Shown here piece after piece: positions 16,349 through 26,260 of a stretch of DNA of 64,000 bases (its first letter is position 1; each line of letters opens with the position of its first letter). Origin of the DNA: Flavobacterium endophyticum (GTDB lineage Bacteria > Bacteroidota > Bacteroidia > Flavobacteriales > Flavobacteriaceae); contig NZ_RBLC01000001.1 of NCBI RefSeq assembly GCF_003634455.1, positions 1,623,927-1,687,926 of the forward strand. Direction: 5' to 3'. The notes beneath the pieces are model-generated. The model did not search any database. It was given only the letters and a program-made list of their open reading frames with translations, and was not told where the DNA came from. The position numbers and the translations under genes were made by a program.

Positions 16349-19306
16349 TTATCTGTTCAAGACAATTTTTTTAGTCGTTTTCAGACTTCCATTTTGGATA
16401 GAAAGGATGTAGACTCCATCCGATAAGTTTTCAATATTTAAAACTTCATCCGTATTGGCAGTTTCTTTCGTAAGAATTCTTCTTCCTTGGATGTCGTTCA
16501 AGTATAAAGTAGTTTTCTCAGAATTTTGAGGTAATCTTACATTCAAGATACCTTTTGTAGGATTCGGATATACAGAAACATTTAGCAATTCATTGTTACC
16601 AACGCTAAGATTAGAAACAACAACATTGCAGAAATTAAGGCTGAATGCTGTAATTGCACCTCCATCGCCTTCATAAGGATCAACCGCATACAATGTCCAT
16701 ACTCCGTCTGCAGGGAGGTTGTTGAAATTACTCAAAGCTTCAAAAGGCTGTACTGTTCCGATGATTGAAGGGGAAGTAGTACGGCATGAAAAAGCACTTC
16801 CGGCATCGCTTAAAGTGGCCGAAATGTTATCATTATCACCGCAAGGCTCTTGGAATAATTTTATAATAGGAGAGCCGATTGCTTCTGGTCCTTCCAGATA
16901 GATGGTCATATCTTCGATATACGTATGCGTGATATTGATAGTGGCTGTAAGGCTTCCAACAGTCATGCCTCCTGTTACGGTAATAGGTACGAAACCTTGA
17001 GAATCCTCAACATCTGCAATAGCAGCCTGAGAAAAATCAGTAGCAGTAAAAATATTATTGCACGTTAGGACTCCAGTCTTGAAATTGAATGCAGTGCTAG
17101 TAGCAGCTTGGCCGCATCTGTTTTTTTGCATTACTCTCCAAAAATACTCTGATTCTGTAGTAAGGTCGCTTAAAGCATAGAATGTGTCTGTAGTTTCTAA
17201 ATTTAGGATCAGATTAGCGAAGTTGCTATCTGTTGCGACTTGTACGATATAAGATTCAGCATTAACAGATGCTTCCCACTTTAACTCAAACGCAGTAGCT
17301 AGACCAGCTTTGTTATTTGTTGGCGTTAAAAGCACCGTATTTTGGAAATTTGTATTGTAAACTCTTAAGACAACATATTTAGTTTCAGTTTCAGCCCCAC
17401 GAGTACCTTTAAGTCCAATAGTATACTCACCAGGAGCAACATTTTGAAGATTAGAAATTACCATAGAAACATCTCCATTTACTGAAGAAGAAGAAGTGCT
17501 TAAGTTAGCAGTAGCTCCAGCAGGAAGATCCACTACTGAAAAAGCAGTGCTTTCGGCAGTCGTAGTAGTATATCTGAAATTATAGGTTGCTGTATTAGTA
17601 CTGCATATTGTCTGGTCTTCCGAAAGGGAAGTCAACGCAAATGTTGAAGTTACTCCTGTTACAATAAGAGAGAAATTTTGAGGCCCTAATTGTAATGTTC
17701 CTTTGTGCGTTACAGTTATAGTATACGTTCCTGAAGCTCCAGAAACATTTACTTTTTCGACGTTATCAACATTGTTATCGCCATTGTTTACCGCATTTGC
17801 AGAAGGATCAGCTAGCAATTTCCATGGGAAATACGTTGAAGCTCCTTTTGTAATTCGGATATCTAAGTCATTTACAAGTGCTGGTGTTGGGTCGTTTGCA
17901 ATTCCATTGTTGTTTGGCGTTCCAGGAACGTCAGTCCAAACAATAGTTGCCTGTAATGGATCTACACCGTTTGAATTTACGGTCATTGTAAATGTTTGCC
18001 CTTGTTGTAGTTTTTCTTCAGAAATTACACTGCCTAATCCGTTTGCTGTAATTGTTTCAGCCGCTTTTTTAGCATTCAGCAATCCCCATCCAAAAACAGC
18101 ATCTGGACCTGGATTACCAGCGTCATCTGCCGTATGGCAAGCCAATGCTTTTAAGGTAGCCGCTCTCATGAAACGATTGTTCTTTATCCTATAATATTGC
18201 TGTAAAAGCAATAATGTTCCTGTAACGTTTGGAGAAGCCATAGAAGTTCCAGAAAGAGTTCCATAGGCCGAATCCGATGTTTCAAAAGTTGAAAATAAAC
18301 CTGTACCGTTTCCAGTAATATCTGGTTTTATTCTAAAATCGTCAGTAGGACCTTGGCTGCTGCTAGAATTAATCGCAACGCTTGACAAATTCCCGGTTGC
18401 GGCAACAATAACAGCATCTTGTGCATTTGCAACGACAAGATTGTTTTTAGCTGTTTTATTCCCCGTTAGCTTGTCATATCCAAAAGCTAAAGCAAAAGGA
18501 TTTTCATCATTTCCGTTATTTCCTGCCGAAGCAACCATTAAGTAGTAGGGAGCATTGTAAGCAATTTCATCCCAAGCTCTTGTGTCGGCCGTATAGCCTC
18601 CAATGTACCAATCCGGAGCGAACTCTCCACTATTCGGATTCACAATCGGAACTCCGTAAGAATGGTTAGAAAGAAGCATTCCTAATTGTATTTCTGCAAG
18701 AGCTTCGCTTTGGTCATTAGTCCAGTTGAAAGTCCTTACTTGTGCTTGAGTAGCCATTCCTTTTGCATTCGCACTGATTCCCGCAGCTGCAATCGTACCT
18801 GTAACGTGGGTAGCATGGAAATTATTTCCTGTTGCGCCAGCCATAGCATCTTCAACAGTAATCCTACCTTGAAATTCACGGTGCGAAGCTCTGACTTTTC
18901 CTCCGTCCCAAACACGGGCTGTCATTCCTTGTCCGTCCAAATTAAGGCCAAGAGCACCACCAGTATTTAAAAAGTTAGTTCTTGTCGATCTTGCCGCGGC
19001 AACATTGTTTAGCGAATAATAAATAGGAAATCCATCAGGCGTTACTTTCATCAATTCGTCGACCGTGCCATTTTCATTTTTAAAAAACTCAGGCCAGTTT
19101 TTTGATTTCGCAACCTTTAAGGCATGTTCTTTCTCAATTATCGCTTGTTCGCGGTACTTTTCTTCAAGCTCCTTAAGCTTTTTTAAGTCGTAATTTTTTG
19201 TAATCTGCTCAATGTCATGTTTATCTTGTGCAAAACCTATAGAGGAAATAGCAAATAAAAATAACAGAGCACCTATTTTAAAATAGGAAGTGGAATTTTT
19301 TATCAC
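16349..19306 (-). CDS. Secreted subtilisin-like S8 protease with T9SS sorting domain
   Basis: 985 residues. Signal peptide (ends SIGFAQ), then a prosegment with a Lys/Glu coiled part, then a peptidase S8 domain with triad Asp134 (ARVWDGG), His167 (HATHVTGT) and Ser355 (SGTSMASPN). After it come a beta domain, a fibronectin III-like domain near 645-735, a P-domain-like region with DGVWTLYAVD, and a C-terminal type A sorting signal (VYPNPTKGILNV ... ILSIQNG ... KKIVLNR) for the type IX secretion system. It is therefore exported through the outer membrane, probably to digest protein. Single gene with its own promoter and terminator. Confidence 0.94.
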   Translation of the reverse strand: MIKNSTSYFKIGALLFLFAISSIGFAQDKHDIEQITKNYDLKKLKELEEKYREQAIIEKEHALKVAKSKNWPEFFKNENGTVDELMKVTPDGFPIYYSLNNVAAARSTRTNFLNTGGALGLNLDGQGMTARVWDGGKVRASHREFQGRITVEDAMAGATGNNFHATHVTGTIAAAGISANAKGMATQAQVRTFNWTNDQSEALAEIQLGMLLSNHSYGVPIVNPNSGEFAPDWYIGGYTADTRAWDEIAYNAPYYLMVASAGNNGNDENPFALAFGYDKLTGNKTAKNNLVVANAQDAVIVAATGNLSSVAINSSSSQGPTDDFRIKPDITGNGTGLFSTFETSDSAYGTLSGTSMASPNVTGTLLLLQQYYRIKNNRFMRAATLKALACHTADDAGNPGPDAVFGWGLLNAKKAAETITANGLGSVISEEKLQQGQTFTMTVNSNGVDPLQATIVWTDVPGTPNNNGIANDPTPALVNDLDIRITKGASTYFPWKLLADPSANAVNNGDNNVDNVEKVNVSGASGTYTITVTHKGTLQLGPQNFSLIVTGVTSTFALTSLSEDQTICSTNTATYNFRYTTTTAESTAFSVVDLPAGATANLSTSSSSVNGDVSMVISNLQNVAPGEYTIGLKGTRGAETETKYVVLRVYNTNFQNTVLLTPTNNKAGLATAFELKWEASVNAESYIVQVATDSNFANLILNLETTDTFYALSDLTTESEYFWRVMQKNRCGQAATSTAFNFKTGVLTCNNIFTATDFSQAAIADVEDSQGFVPITVTGGMTVGSLTATINITHTYIEDMTIYLEGPEAIGSPIIKLFQEPCGDNDNISATLSDAGSAFSCRTTSPSIIGTVQPFEALSNFNNLPADGVWTLYAVDPYEGDGGAITAFSLNFCNVVVSNLSVGNNELLNVSVYPNPTKGILNVRLPQNSEKTTLYLNDIQGRRILTKETANTDEVLNIENLSDGVYILSIQNGSLKTTKKIVLNR

Positions 19307-19340
19307 TTGGGGTGCGTTTTAAGGGTTTTTAAAATTTTTT

Positions 19341-19368
19341 CAAATATAGCGAATTGTCTCATATTCAA
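19341..19368 (-). promoter_or_regulatory. Promoter of the S8 protease gene
   Basis: Minus strand TTG (19368-19366), 17 bases, then TATATTTG (19348-19341), which fits the Flavobacterium -33/-7 consensus; the ATG is 35 bases further on. Confidence 0.55.
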
Positions 19369-19531
19369 TAATGTTTTGAAAATTTTATTTCAAATAGCAC
19401 TGAAAACAAACATATTAAACGAAATATGTAAGAAATACCAATGTTTTATAAAAGAATCATAAAATATATACGTCCAAAAAGGAACGAAGGTTTTATTTTT
19501 ATGTACAATCGTTTTTGCTATTTTTATACAC

Positions 19532-21223
19532 ATGAAAAAACAGCCATTGTTAAAAGTTAACAGCTTAGAAATTTTTTTTAAAAAAGAAGGAATCTTTAAG
19601 CCCATCATCAATTCTATAAGCTACGTTTTAGAAAGCAATGAGATTTTAGGAATTGTCGGAGAATCGGGCTCTGGGAAATCAGTTTCTTCTCTTGCCGTTA
19701 TGGGACTGCTTCCTAAAAATATTTCTAAAATTTCTAATGGAGAGATACTTTTTCAAGGCAAAAACATAGCACAGCTCTCAAAAGAGAAACTGCGAAATTT
19801 GAGAGGCAAGGAGATTTCCATGATTTTTCAAGAACCAATGAGTTCGTTGAATCCTTCCTTAAAATGTGGCTTTCAAGTAGAAGAAATGCTGCTGCAGCAT
19901 ACCCGACTTTCTAAAAAGGAAATAAAAAAAGAAACGCTTGCGCTGTTCGAAAAGGTAAAGCTTCCCAACCCGGAGAAAATTTATGAAAGCTATCCGCACC
20001 AAATTTCTGGCGGACAGAAACAGCGCGTTATGATAGCGATGGCGATTGCCTGCAAGCCCAAAATCCTTATTGCGGATGAGCCTACAACGGCTTTAGACGT
20101 AACCGTACAGAAAGAAATTATCCAATTACTGAAAGATATCCAACAAGAAACAGGGATGAGCATTATGTTTATTTCGCACGATTTGGCGCTAGTTTCTGAA
20201 ATTGCCAACCGGGTTTTGGTCATGTACAAAGGCGAAATCGTTGAGCAAGGCGATGCTTCGGATGTTTTTCATAACCCGCAGCATATCTATACAAAAGCTT
20301 TAGTGAGCTCAAGACCTTCTTTGAATGTTCGTTTGAAAAGGCTTCCAACCATAAAAGATTATCTGGAAAATTCCGTGAACCCAGAAATTATTACTGCCGA
20401 CAAGCGAAAAAAGGAACATGAGAAATTATATAGCCAAATTCCGATTCTCGAAGTAAAAAATGTCGAAAAAGAATATTTTTCTACGGCAGGATTGTTTGGA
20501 AAAAGAACTGGTTTTAAAGCCGTGAATGATGTCAGTTTTAAGATTTATGAAGGCGAGACACTAGGACTTGTCGGCGAATCGGGATGCGGAAAATCGACTC
20601 TAGGAAATGCCATACTGCAATTAGATAAAGCAACGGCAGGCCAGATTTTTTATAGAGGTGTCGATATTATGAAACTTCCCAAAAAAGATATCCGGGCGCT
20701 GAGAAAGGAAATCCAGATTATCTTTCAAGATCCGTATTCGTCTTTAAATCCTAGAATTCCTGTTGGTAAAGCCATTATGGAACCTATGAAAGTCCATAAG
20801 TTGTATAAAAATGATGCGGAACGCAAACTAAAAACCATCGAGATTTTAGAAAGAGTAGGATTAGGCGAAGAGTATTTTGATCGGTATCCACATGAATTTT
20901 CTGGAGGACAGCGACAGCGAATTGGAATTGCCAGAACGATTGCCCTTCAGCCAAAATTAATTGTCTGTGACGAGTCAGTTTCTGCTTTAGACATTTCGGT
21001 TCAAGCGCAAGTGTTGAATCTTTTGAACGAGCTGAAAGAGAATTTCGGATTTACTTATATCTTTATTTCACATGACTTGGCTGTTGTAAAATACATGTCA
21101 GATCAGGTTTTGGTCATGAGCAAAGGCAAGATTGAAGAAATGGCCGATGCAGATGTCCTATATAAAAATCCACAGAAAGAATACACCAAAAAATTAATTG
21201 CAGCCATACCGAAAGGAAATTAA
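19532..21223 (+). CDS. Fused double ATPase of a peptide/nickel-type ABC transporter
   Basis: 563 residues, two complete ABC ATPases in one chain like GsiA or a DppD-DppF fusion. Walker A motifs are GESGSGKS (43-50) and GESGCGKS (about 348), signatures ISGGQKQR and FSGGQRQR, Walker B ILIADEPTTALD and LIVCDESVSALD. The C-terminal oligopeptide-transporter extension follows each unit. It powers uptake of peptides or similar small molecules, but permease and binding-protein genes are not in the window, so the substrate is open. A small lipoprotein gene follows after 12 bases. Confidence 0.93.
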   Translation: MKKQPLLKVNSLEIFFKKEGIFKPIINSISYVLESNEILGIVGESGSGKSVSSLAVMGLLPKNISKISNGEILFQGKNIAQLSKEKLRNLRGKEISMIFQEPMSSLNPSLKCGFQVEEMLLQHTRLSKKEIKKETLALFEKVKLPNPEKIYESYPHQISGGQKQRVMIAMAIACKPKILIADEPTTALDVTVQKEIIQLLKDIQQETGMSIMFISHDLALVSEIANRVLVMYKGEIVEQGDASDVFHNPQHIYTKALVSSRPSLNVRLKRLPTIKDYLENSVNPEIITADKRKKEHEKLYSQIPILEVKNVEKEYFSTAGLFGKRTGFKAVNDVSFKIYEGETLGLVGESGCGKSTLGNAILQLDKATAGQIFYRGVDIMKLPKKDIRALRKEIQIIFQDPYSSLNPRIPVGKAIMEPMKVHKLYKNDAERKLKTIEILERVGLGEEYFDRYPHEFSGGQRQRIGIARTIALQPKLIVCDESVSALDISVQAQVLNLLNELKENFGFTYIFISHDLAVVKYMSDQVLVMSKGKIEEMADADVLYKNPQKEYTKKLIAAIPKGN

Positions 21224-21235
21224 AAGACGAATTCT

Positions 21236-21979
21236 ATGAAATACATCCTAATCTTGCTTTTTTTCGCATGCCTTTCCTGTTCTGATAAAAAAACAGAAAC
21301 AGAAGAAATTGCTGTCCAGACAGAACCAGAAACTATTCCTATAACTGAAATTACTTCCTTGAAAAAAGATTCGTTGATGTTAGACGCTACAGGAAGCAAT
21401 ATCTCCGCAGACAAAGTTGTAATTACAGAATTGAAAAGAACTTATGATAAAGACAGTATCCGTACTGCTTTTTTTGCCATTGATTTTTTCAAGAATGCTA
21501 AGAAAGTTTATTCACACCCTGTCAGAATTGATTTTGGAAGAGAAGAAGGAGCCGAGTGGAGTATCAATCAAGAATTCATGACCGATTCAAAGCAAGCGAG
21601 TACTGATAAGCGATTTGTTCATTGCGATAATGGCATTGCGGCTTGCGGCTATACTCACACGCAATTTCTGTTCTTTTTAGGAGAAGATGGCATCCAGCTG
21701 GTTTCGCAATGGGATTCCATGTGGGACAGCGGTTATGGAGTTGATTCCGAGTTTACGCCTGATTTTAAAACTAATCCGATAACGTCTTTTGTGGTAAAAA
21801 CCGTAGATGTTTCTCCTGACGAAACCGTCAAAGACACGATTGACAGATTGGTCGTTTCTTATTCGGATTCTACTTGTTATAATTTTGAAAACGGGAAGTG
21901 GAAAAAAAACCAGTTATCTGAAAAAGGAAAGGTGTATCGGACAGAGAAATTTACTTTTGACGAATATCATAAACAATAA
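21236..21979 (+). CDS. Lipoprotein, function unknown
   Basis: 247 residues. Signal peptide with lipobox LSCS (Cys15), then an acidic Thr/Glu-rich spacer, then a globular domain I do not recognise. It contains three further Cys residues, two of them close together around CDNGIAACGYTH. It begins 12 bases after the ABC ATPase gene and ends at a bidirectional terminator, so it may be co-transcribed, but no functional link is visible. Confidence 0.75.
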   Translation: MKYILILLFFACLSCSDKKTETEEIAVQTEPETIPITEITSLKKDSLMLDATGSNISADKVVITELKRTYDKDSIRTAFFAIDFFKNAKKVYSHPVRIDFGREEGAEWSINQEFMTDSKQASTDKRFVHCDNGIAACGYTHTQFLFFLGEDGIQLVSQWDSMWDSGYGVDSEFTPDFKTNPITSFVVKTVDVSPDETVKDTIDRLVVSYSDSTCYNFENGKWKKNQLSEKGKVYRTEKFTFDEYHKQ

Positions 21980-21982
21980 TAG

Positions 21983-22012
21983 AAAAAGCCGCAGTTTGAT
22001 TTGCGGCTTTTT
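21983..22012. terminator. Bidirectional terminator
   Basis: Eleven-base arms (AAAAAGCCGCA and complement) with an eight-base loop and flanking A and T runs, between the convergent lipoprotein gene and the CoA-transferase operon. Confidence 0.88.
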
Positions 22013-22029
22013 TGGTTTTATAAGAAAAC

Positions 22030-22689
22030 TTAGTCAATAACCATTTCAGGGATAGTTCCTTCAATAATCAGATTTCCTTCTGTTGCTCTTTTGATGTCTT
22101 CAACCGAAACGCCTGGCGCTCTTTCTAAAAGCTTAAAACCTTCAGGGACGATTTCTAAAACCGCCAATTCGGTTACTACTTTTTTCACGCAGCCAACGCC
22201 TGTCAAAGGCAAAGAACATCTTTTTAAAAGTTTTGATTCTCCTGCTTTGTTCACGTGCATCATCGCTACGATAATGTTTTCAGCAGAGGCTACTAAATCC
22301 ATAGCACCGCCCATTCCTTTGACCATTTTGCCTGGAATTTTCCAGTTGGCAATATCACCGTTTTCGGCAACTTCCATTGCTCCAAGAATTGTCAAGTCTA
22401 CTTTTTGGCTACGAATCATTCCGAAGCTAAAGGCAGAGTCGAAAAAACTGGCGCCAGGAAGTGTCGTGATAGTTTGTTTTCCTGCGTTGATAACATCGGC
22501 ATCTTCTTCGCCTTCAAACGGAAAAGGCCCCATGCCAAGCACTCCGTTTTCGCTTTGAAATTCTACGGAAATATCTTCTCTAACATAATTGGCAACCAAA
22601 GTTGGGATACCGATTCCAAGATTGACGAAATATTTGTCTTTTACTTCTTTGGCGATTCGTTTTGCAATATCTTCTTTACTAAGTGCCAT
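22030..22689 (-). CDS. scoB: 3-oxoacid CoA-transferase, subunit B
   Basis: 219 residues. Beta subunit of succinyl-CoA:3-ketoacid CoA-transferase, which exchanges CoA between succinyl-CoA and acetoacetate. The catalytic Glu47 is in FQSENGVLGMGP, and the NLGIGIPTLVANY and GGAMDLV blocks are typical. It starts two bases after the subunit A stop. Assignment to the acetoacetate-type transferase is by family resemblance; related enzymes use other short acids. Confidence 0.93.
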   Translation of the reverse strand: MALSKEDIAKRIAKEVKDKYFVNLGIGIPTLVANYVREDISVEFQSENGVLGMGPFPFEGEEDADVINAGKQTITTLPGASFFDSAFSFGMIRSQKVDLTILGAMEVAENGDIANWKIPGKMVKGMGGAMDLVASAENIIVAMMHVNKAGESKLLKRCSLPLTGVGCVKKVVTELAVLEIVPEGFKLLERAPGVSVEDIKRATEGNLIIEGTIPEMVID

Positions 22690-22691
22690 AA

Positions 22692-23393
22692 TTAGTTTTT
22701 TTGTCTTACGGTTCGTTGTTCAATTCTTTTCTCAAATTTTTCGCCTTGGAAGATGCGCTGCACCATGATTCCCGGAATGTGAATTTGGTTCGGATCAAGT
22801 ACGCCAGCTGGAACTAATTCCTCTACTTCGGCGATTGTGATTTTTGCAGCTCCGGCCATGCAAGCATTAAAATTTCTTGCCGTTCCTTTAAAGATGAGGT
22901 TGCCAGCTTCATCGCCTTTCCAAGCTTTTACGATTGAAAAATCAGCTTTGAAGGCTTCTTCCATGATGTGCATTTTTCCGTTGAATTCACGCGCTTCTTT
23001 TCCTTCGGCTACTTCGGTTCCGTAACCAGCAGGCGTAAAAAAGGCTGGAATTCCAGCTTGTGCCGCGCGGCATTTTTCAGCTAAAGTTCCTTGCGGTGTC
23101 AATTCGACTTCAAGTTCTCCAGAAAGCATCTGGCGTTCGAATTCAGCATTTTCTCCTACATACGAAGAAATCATCTTTTTTATCTGGCGTTTTTGGAGTA
23201 ATAATCCTAATCCAAAGTCATCGACTCCTGCATTGTTTGAGATACAGGTCAGATCCGTTATTTCAAGTTTTACTAATTCTGCGATGCTGTTTTCTGGGAT
23301 GCCACAAAGTCCGAAACCGCCAAGCATAATAGTCTGCCCATTTTGAATATCTTTCAGTGCATCGGCAACAGATGCGACTTTTTTATTAATCAT
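22692..23393 (-). CDS. scoA: 3-oxoacid CoA-transferase, subunit A
   Basis: 233 residues. Alpha subunit of the same enzyme: the N-terminal [22 protein letters not shown] segment forms the CoA-binding region, with [15 protein letters not shown] and [13 protein letters not shown] blocks after it. First gene of the two-gene unit; the heterotetramer acts in ketone-body or branched-chain carbon use. Confidence 0.93.
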   Translation of the reverse strand: MINKKVASVADALKDIQNGQTIMLGGFGLCGIPENSIAELVKLEITDLTCISNNAGVDDFGLGLLLQKRQIKKMISSYVGENAEFERQMLSGELEVELTPQGTLAEKCRAAQAGIPAFFTPAGYGTEVAEGKEAREFNGKMHIMEEAFKADFSIVKAWKGDEAGNLIFKGTARNFNACMAGAAKITIAEVEELVPAGVLDPNQIHIPGIMVQRIFQGEKFEKRIEQRTVRQKN

Positions 23394-23429
23394 ATAATGA
23401 ATGTTTGTTTTGGACGATAAATATATAAA

Positions 23430-23452
23430 AAAACGCCTTAAAAAAGGCGTTT
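23430..23452 (-). terminator. Terminator of the ricT-gldH-PBP1A unit
   Basis: Nine-base arms (23431-23439, 23444-23452) just past the PBP1A stop; on the minus strand the stem is followed by seven Ts. Confidence 0.8.
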
Positions 23453-23455
23453 CTA

Positions 23456-25768
23456 TTAAAAATCAAATTCGTCTGTATTTTGTTCTTCTTGGTCGACAGC
23501 TGTCGTATCTTTTACGGGTGGTTTCCAGCAATCTACTTTGATTGACAGGTTCGCTGGCCTTTCAAAAGGTTCTTTAGAAACGTTCAGTTCTTTGTCTGCG
23601 TAGCATTTTTTCATGAACAATCCCCAGATTGGTAAAGCCATTACGGCACCTTGTCCATAGGTGATGCTTTTGAAGTGGGCAGAACGGTCTTCATTTCCGA
23701 CCCATACGCCTGTCGCTAAATTCGGAACCATTCCTACAAACCAACCGTCTGATTGGTTTTGGGTTGTTCCTGTTTTTCCTGCAATCGGGTTTCTTAATAC
23801 ATACGGATAGCCGGTCATCATTTCATAACCGAAACCACCGCCGTCTGTTCTCAAACGTCCTCCAGAACCGGATTCGGTAACACCTTCTAGAAGTTTGATT
23901 ACTGCATAAGCAATGTCTTTGTTCAGTACATCGTGAGATTCTGGAACAGTTTCGTAAAGGATTACGCCATTCTTGTCTTCTATTCTTGTGATTACTTGAG
24001 GTTTTATGTAAACGCCTTGGTTGGCAAAAGTACTGTAGGCTGCTACCATATCTTCTACTGTAATTTCAACCGCTCCTAGAGCGATAGAAGGTTGTGAAGG
24101 TATGTTTGATTTCACACCTAATTTTTTCACCAAATCAATTACAGCATCAGGACCGACTTTGTCTATCAATTTAGCAGAAACGGTATTGATGGATTGCGCC
24201 AATGCATATTTCAGCGTTACCATTCCTTTGTAAGTTCCATTGGAATTCCTTGGCGTCCATGTTTCAGTTACGTTGTGTCTTCCTTTTGGAATAGTATAAG
24301 GAGCATCAATAATAGAATCGCATGGAGAATATCCTTGCTGTTCAATCGCTGCGGCATATACAAAAGGCTTAAATGTAGATCCGACTTGTCTTGCGCCTTG
24401 TCCAACGTGGTCGTATTGGAAATGTTTGTAGTTGATACCGCCAACCCAAGCTTTTACATGACCAGTTCTTGGCTCCATAGCCATAACTCCAGTCTGAAGA
24501 AAATGCTTATAGTATCGGATAGAATCGTTAGGCGTCATGATTGTATCTCTTTCACCTTTCCAGGTAAATACGGTCATGTCGGTCTTAACGCTGAACGATT
24601 TAAGGATTTCACTTTCGCTTTTTCCTTGGCTGCTCATCTGTCTCCATCTTTCGGAAGCTTTTCTAGCACGATCCATTAATTTTTCGGTTTCGGCATCGGA
24701 CAGCTTGATGAATGGTGCGTTTTTGTTTGTTTTGGCTTGCTTGAAAAATTCTTTTTGAAGGTTTGCCAAATGAGCATCTACGGCTTCTTCAGCATACAAT
24801 TGCATTCTCGAATCGATAGTCGTGTAGATTTTTAGTCCGTCGCGATAAATGTCATATTCAGTACCGTCCTTTTTTGGATTGTCTTTTGCCCAAGTTTTCA
24901 TGAAATCACGAAGGTATTCTCTGAAATAGGTAGCAATTCCTTCGTTATGGCTTTCTGGGTGATAGTCAAGAACCAAAGGCTTTTTAGACAAAGATTCTTT
25001 TGCCGCTTCTTCTAGGAAGCCGTTTTTAACCATTTGTCCTAAAACCGTGTTTCTTCTTTTGAAGACAAGTTCTTTTCTTTTTTCTTTGATCGGATTGAAA
25101 AGAGAAGGGTTTTTTAGCATTCCTACCAAAACAGCACCTTCCTCAATTTTTAAATCGCGAGGTTCTTTTCCGAAGTATACTTTTGCAGCAGAACGTATTC
25201 CCACGGCATTATTGACAAAATCGGCCTTGTTAAAATACATGGCGATGATTTCCTGTTTGGTATATTGTCTTTCCAAGCGAGTTGCGATAATCCATTCTTT
25301 TACTTTTTGAACCATCCTGAATGGCAAGAATCGTGAGCCTTCACCGTGGAAAAGCAATTTTGCTAACTGCTGAGAAATTGTACTGGCCCCACCGCTTGTA
25401 CCTAGGCTAGTGACAGCTCTTAGAGTTCCTCTGGCATCGATGCCAGAGTGGTCGTAGAAACGCTCATCTTCTGTAGCAACCAAGGCATCTACCAAGTGTT
25501 TTGGCAGGTCAGAATATTTTATCGCTGTTCTGTTTTCGTTGTAAAATTTACCGATGGTTTCTCCGTCAGAAGAAATAACTTCGGTTGCCAAGTTAGATTC
25601 TGGGTTTTCAAGTTCTTCAAAGGAAGGCATTGAGCCGAAAAGACCCCAAGAAGCAAAAAGAAAAAATAGGATTACTCCTCCAGTCCCATACAGAAATATC
25701 TTCCAGAATTTTCTGTTGTAGTATGCTATATCTTTAACTTGTGTGTTGTTATTTTTTTTAGTTGCCAT
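23456..25768 (-). CDS. Class A penicillin-binding protein (PBP1A type)
   Basis: 770 residues. An N-terminal membrane helix (about 21-43), then a family 51 glycosyltransferase domain with catalytic Glu100 ([13 protein letters not shown]) and the [15 protein letters not shown] block, then a transpeptidase domain with Ser near 462 (GSTFKPF), an SIN motif in [11 protein letters not shown], and KTGTT near 663. It polymerises and cross-links peptidoglycan in the periplasm. It starts six bases after the gldH stop, completing a ricT-gldH-PBP1A unit. Confidence 0.95.
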   Translation of the reverse strand: MATKKNNNTQVKDIAYYNRKFWKIFLYGTGGVILFFLFASWGLFGSMPSFEELENPESNLATEVISSDGETIGKFYNENRTAIKYSDLPKHLVDALVATEDERFYDHSGIDARGTLRAVTSLGTSGGASTISQQLAKLLFHGEGSRFLPFRMVQKVKEWIIATRLERQYTKQEIIAMYFNKADFVNNAVGIRSAAKVYFGKEPRDLKIEEGAVLVGMLKNPSLFNPIKEKRKELVFKRRNTVLGQMVKNGFLEEAAKESLSKKPLVLDYHPESHNEGIATYFREYLRDFMKTWAKDNPKKDGTEYDIYRDGLKIYTTIDSRMQLYAEEAVDAHLANLQKEFFKQAKTNKNAPFIKLSDAETEKLMDRARKASERWRQMSSQGKSESEILKSFSVKTDMTVFTWKGERDTIMTPNDSIRYYKHFLQTGVMAMEPRTGHVKAWVGGINYKHFQYDHVGQGARQVGSTFKPFVYAAAIEQQGYSPCDSIIDAPYTIPKGRHNVTETWTPRNSNGTYKGMVTLKYALAQSINTVSAKLIDKVGPDAVIDLVKKLGVKSNIPSQPSIALGAVEITVEDMVAAYSTFANQGVYIKPQVITRIEDKNGVILYETVPESHDVLNKDIAYAVIKLLEGVTESGSGGRLRTDGGGFGYEMMTGYPYVLRNPIAGKTGTTQNQSDGWFVGMVPNLATGVWVGNEDRSAHFKSITYGQGAVMALPIWGLFMKKCYADKELNVSKEPFERPANLSIKVDCWKPPVKDTTAVDQEEQNTDEFDF

Positions 25769-25774
25769 AACTTT

Positions 25775-26260
25775 TTAATCTAATTTTTCTACTCTAAAGC
25801 CGACTTCTGTTACTCCTGCCAACTCTTGTACTCCTGCTACTTTTCCAGTCTGGCGTACCGCTTGCTGTATTCCAATCTTATAATCTCCAACGGATAGGAA
25901 TTTATATTTTTCCTTAAAATAAAGCTTACTTTCTTTAATGTCAGAAAAGCCGCTGCCTAGCAAAGTACCATCTGGATTTGCCATCTGGTATTCAAGAGTG
26001 TCTACTTTTGTCAAGCCGCCCGGAGCTTCCATAGCCACAATCAAAAAGATATTGTTGAAAGGATAATCGTTATTGGAACGCAGGTTCACAAACAGATCAT
26101 AGGCTTTAGTGGTGTCTTGATTGTTATAGGTAAAGTAAGCAATGCTGTCTTTATGCCATGTTTTTCCAAGCGATTTGTATTGGTCAAAGACTCTTTTTTT
26201 ATCGCAGGAAACCAAAAGCAGTACTGTGAAAACAAAAAGAAGGCTATTTTTTAGGCTCAT
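25775..26260 (-). CDS. gldH: Gliding motility lipoprotein GldH
   Basis: 161 residues. Lipobox LVSC (Cys19) after a short signal peptide. The rest matches the GldH family by its length and pattern (FVNLRSNNDYPFNNIFL, LGSGFSDIKESKLYFKEKYKF, GIQQAVR). In Flavobacterium johnsoniae GldH is needed for gliding motility. Its ATG lies inside the 3' end of ricT (17-base overlap), and PBP1A follows after six bases. Confidence 0.9.
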   Translation of the reverse strand: MSLKNSLLFVFTVLLLVSCDKKRVFDQYKSLGKTWHKDSIAYFTYNNQDTTKAYDLFVNLRSNNDYPFNNIFLIVAMEAPGGLTKVDTLEYQMANPDGTLLGSGFSDIKESKLYFKEKYKFLSVGDYKIGIQQAVRQTGKVAGVQELAGVTEVGFRVEKLD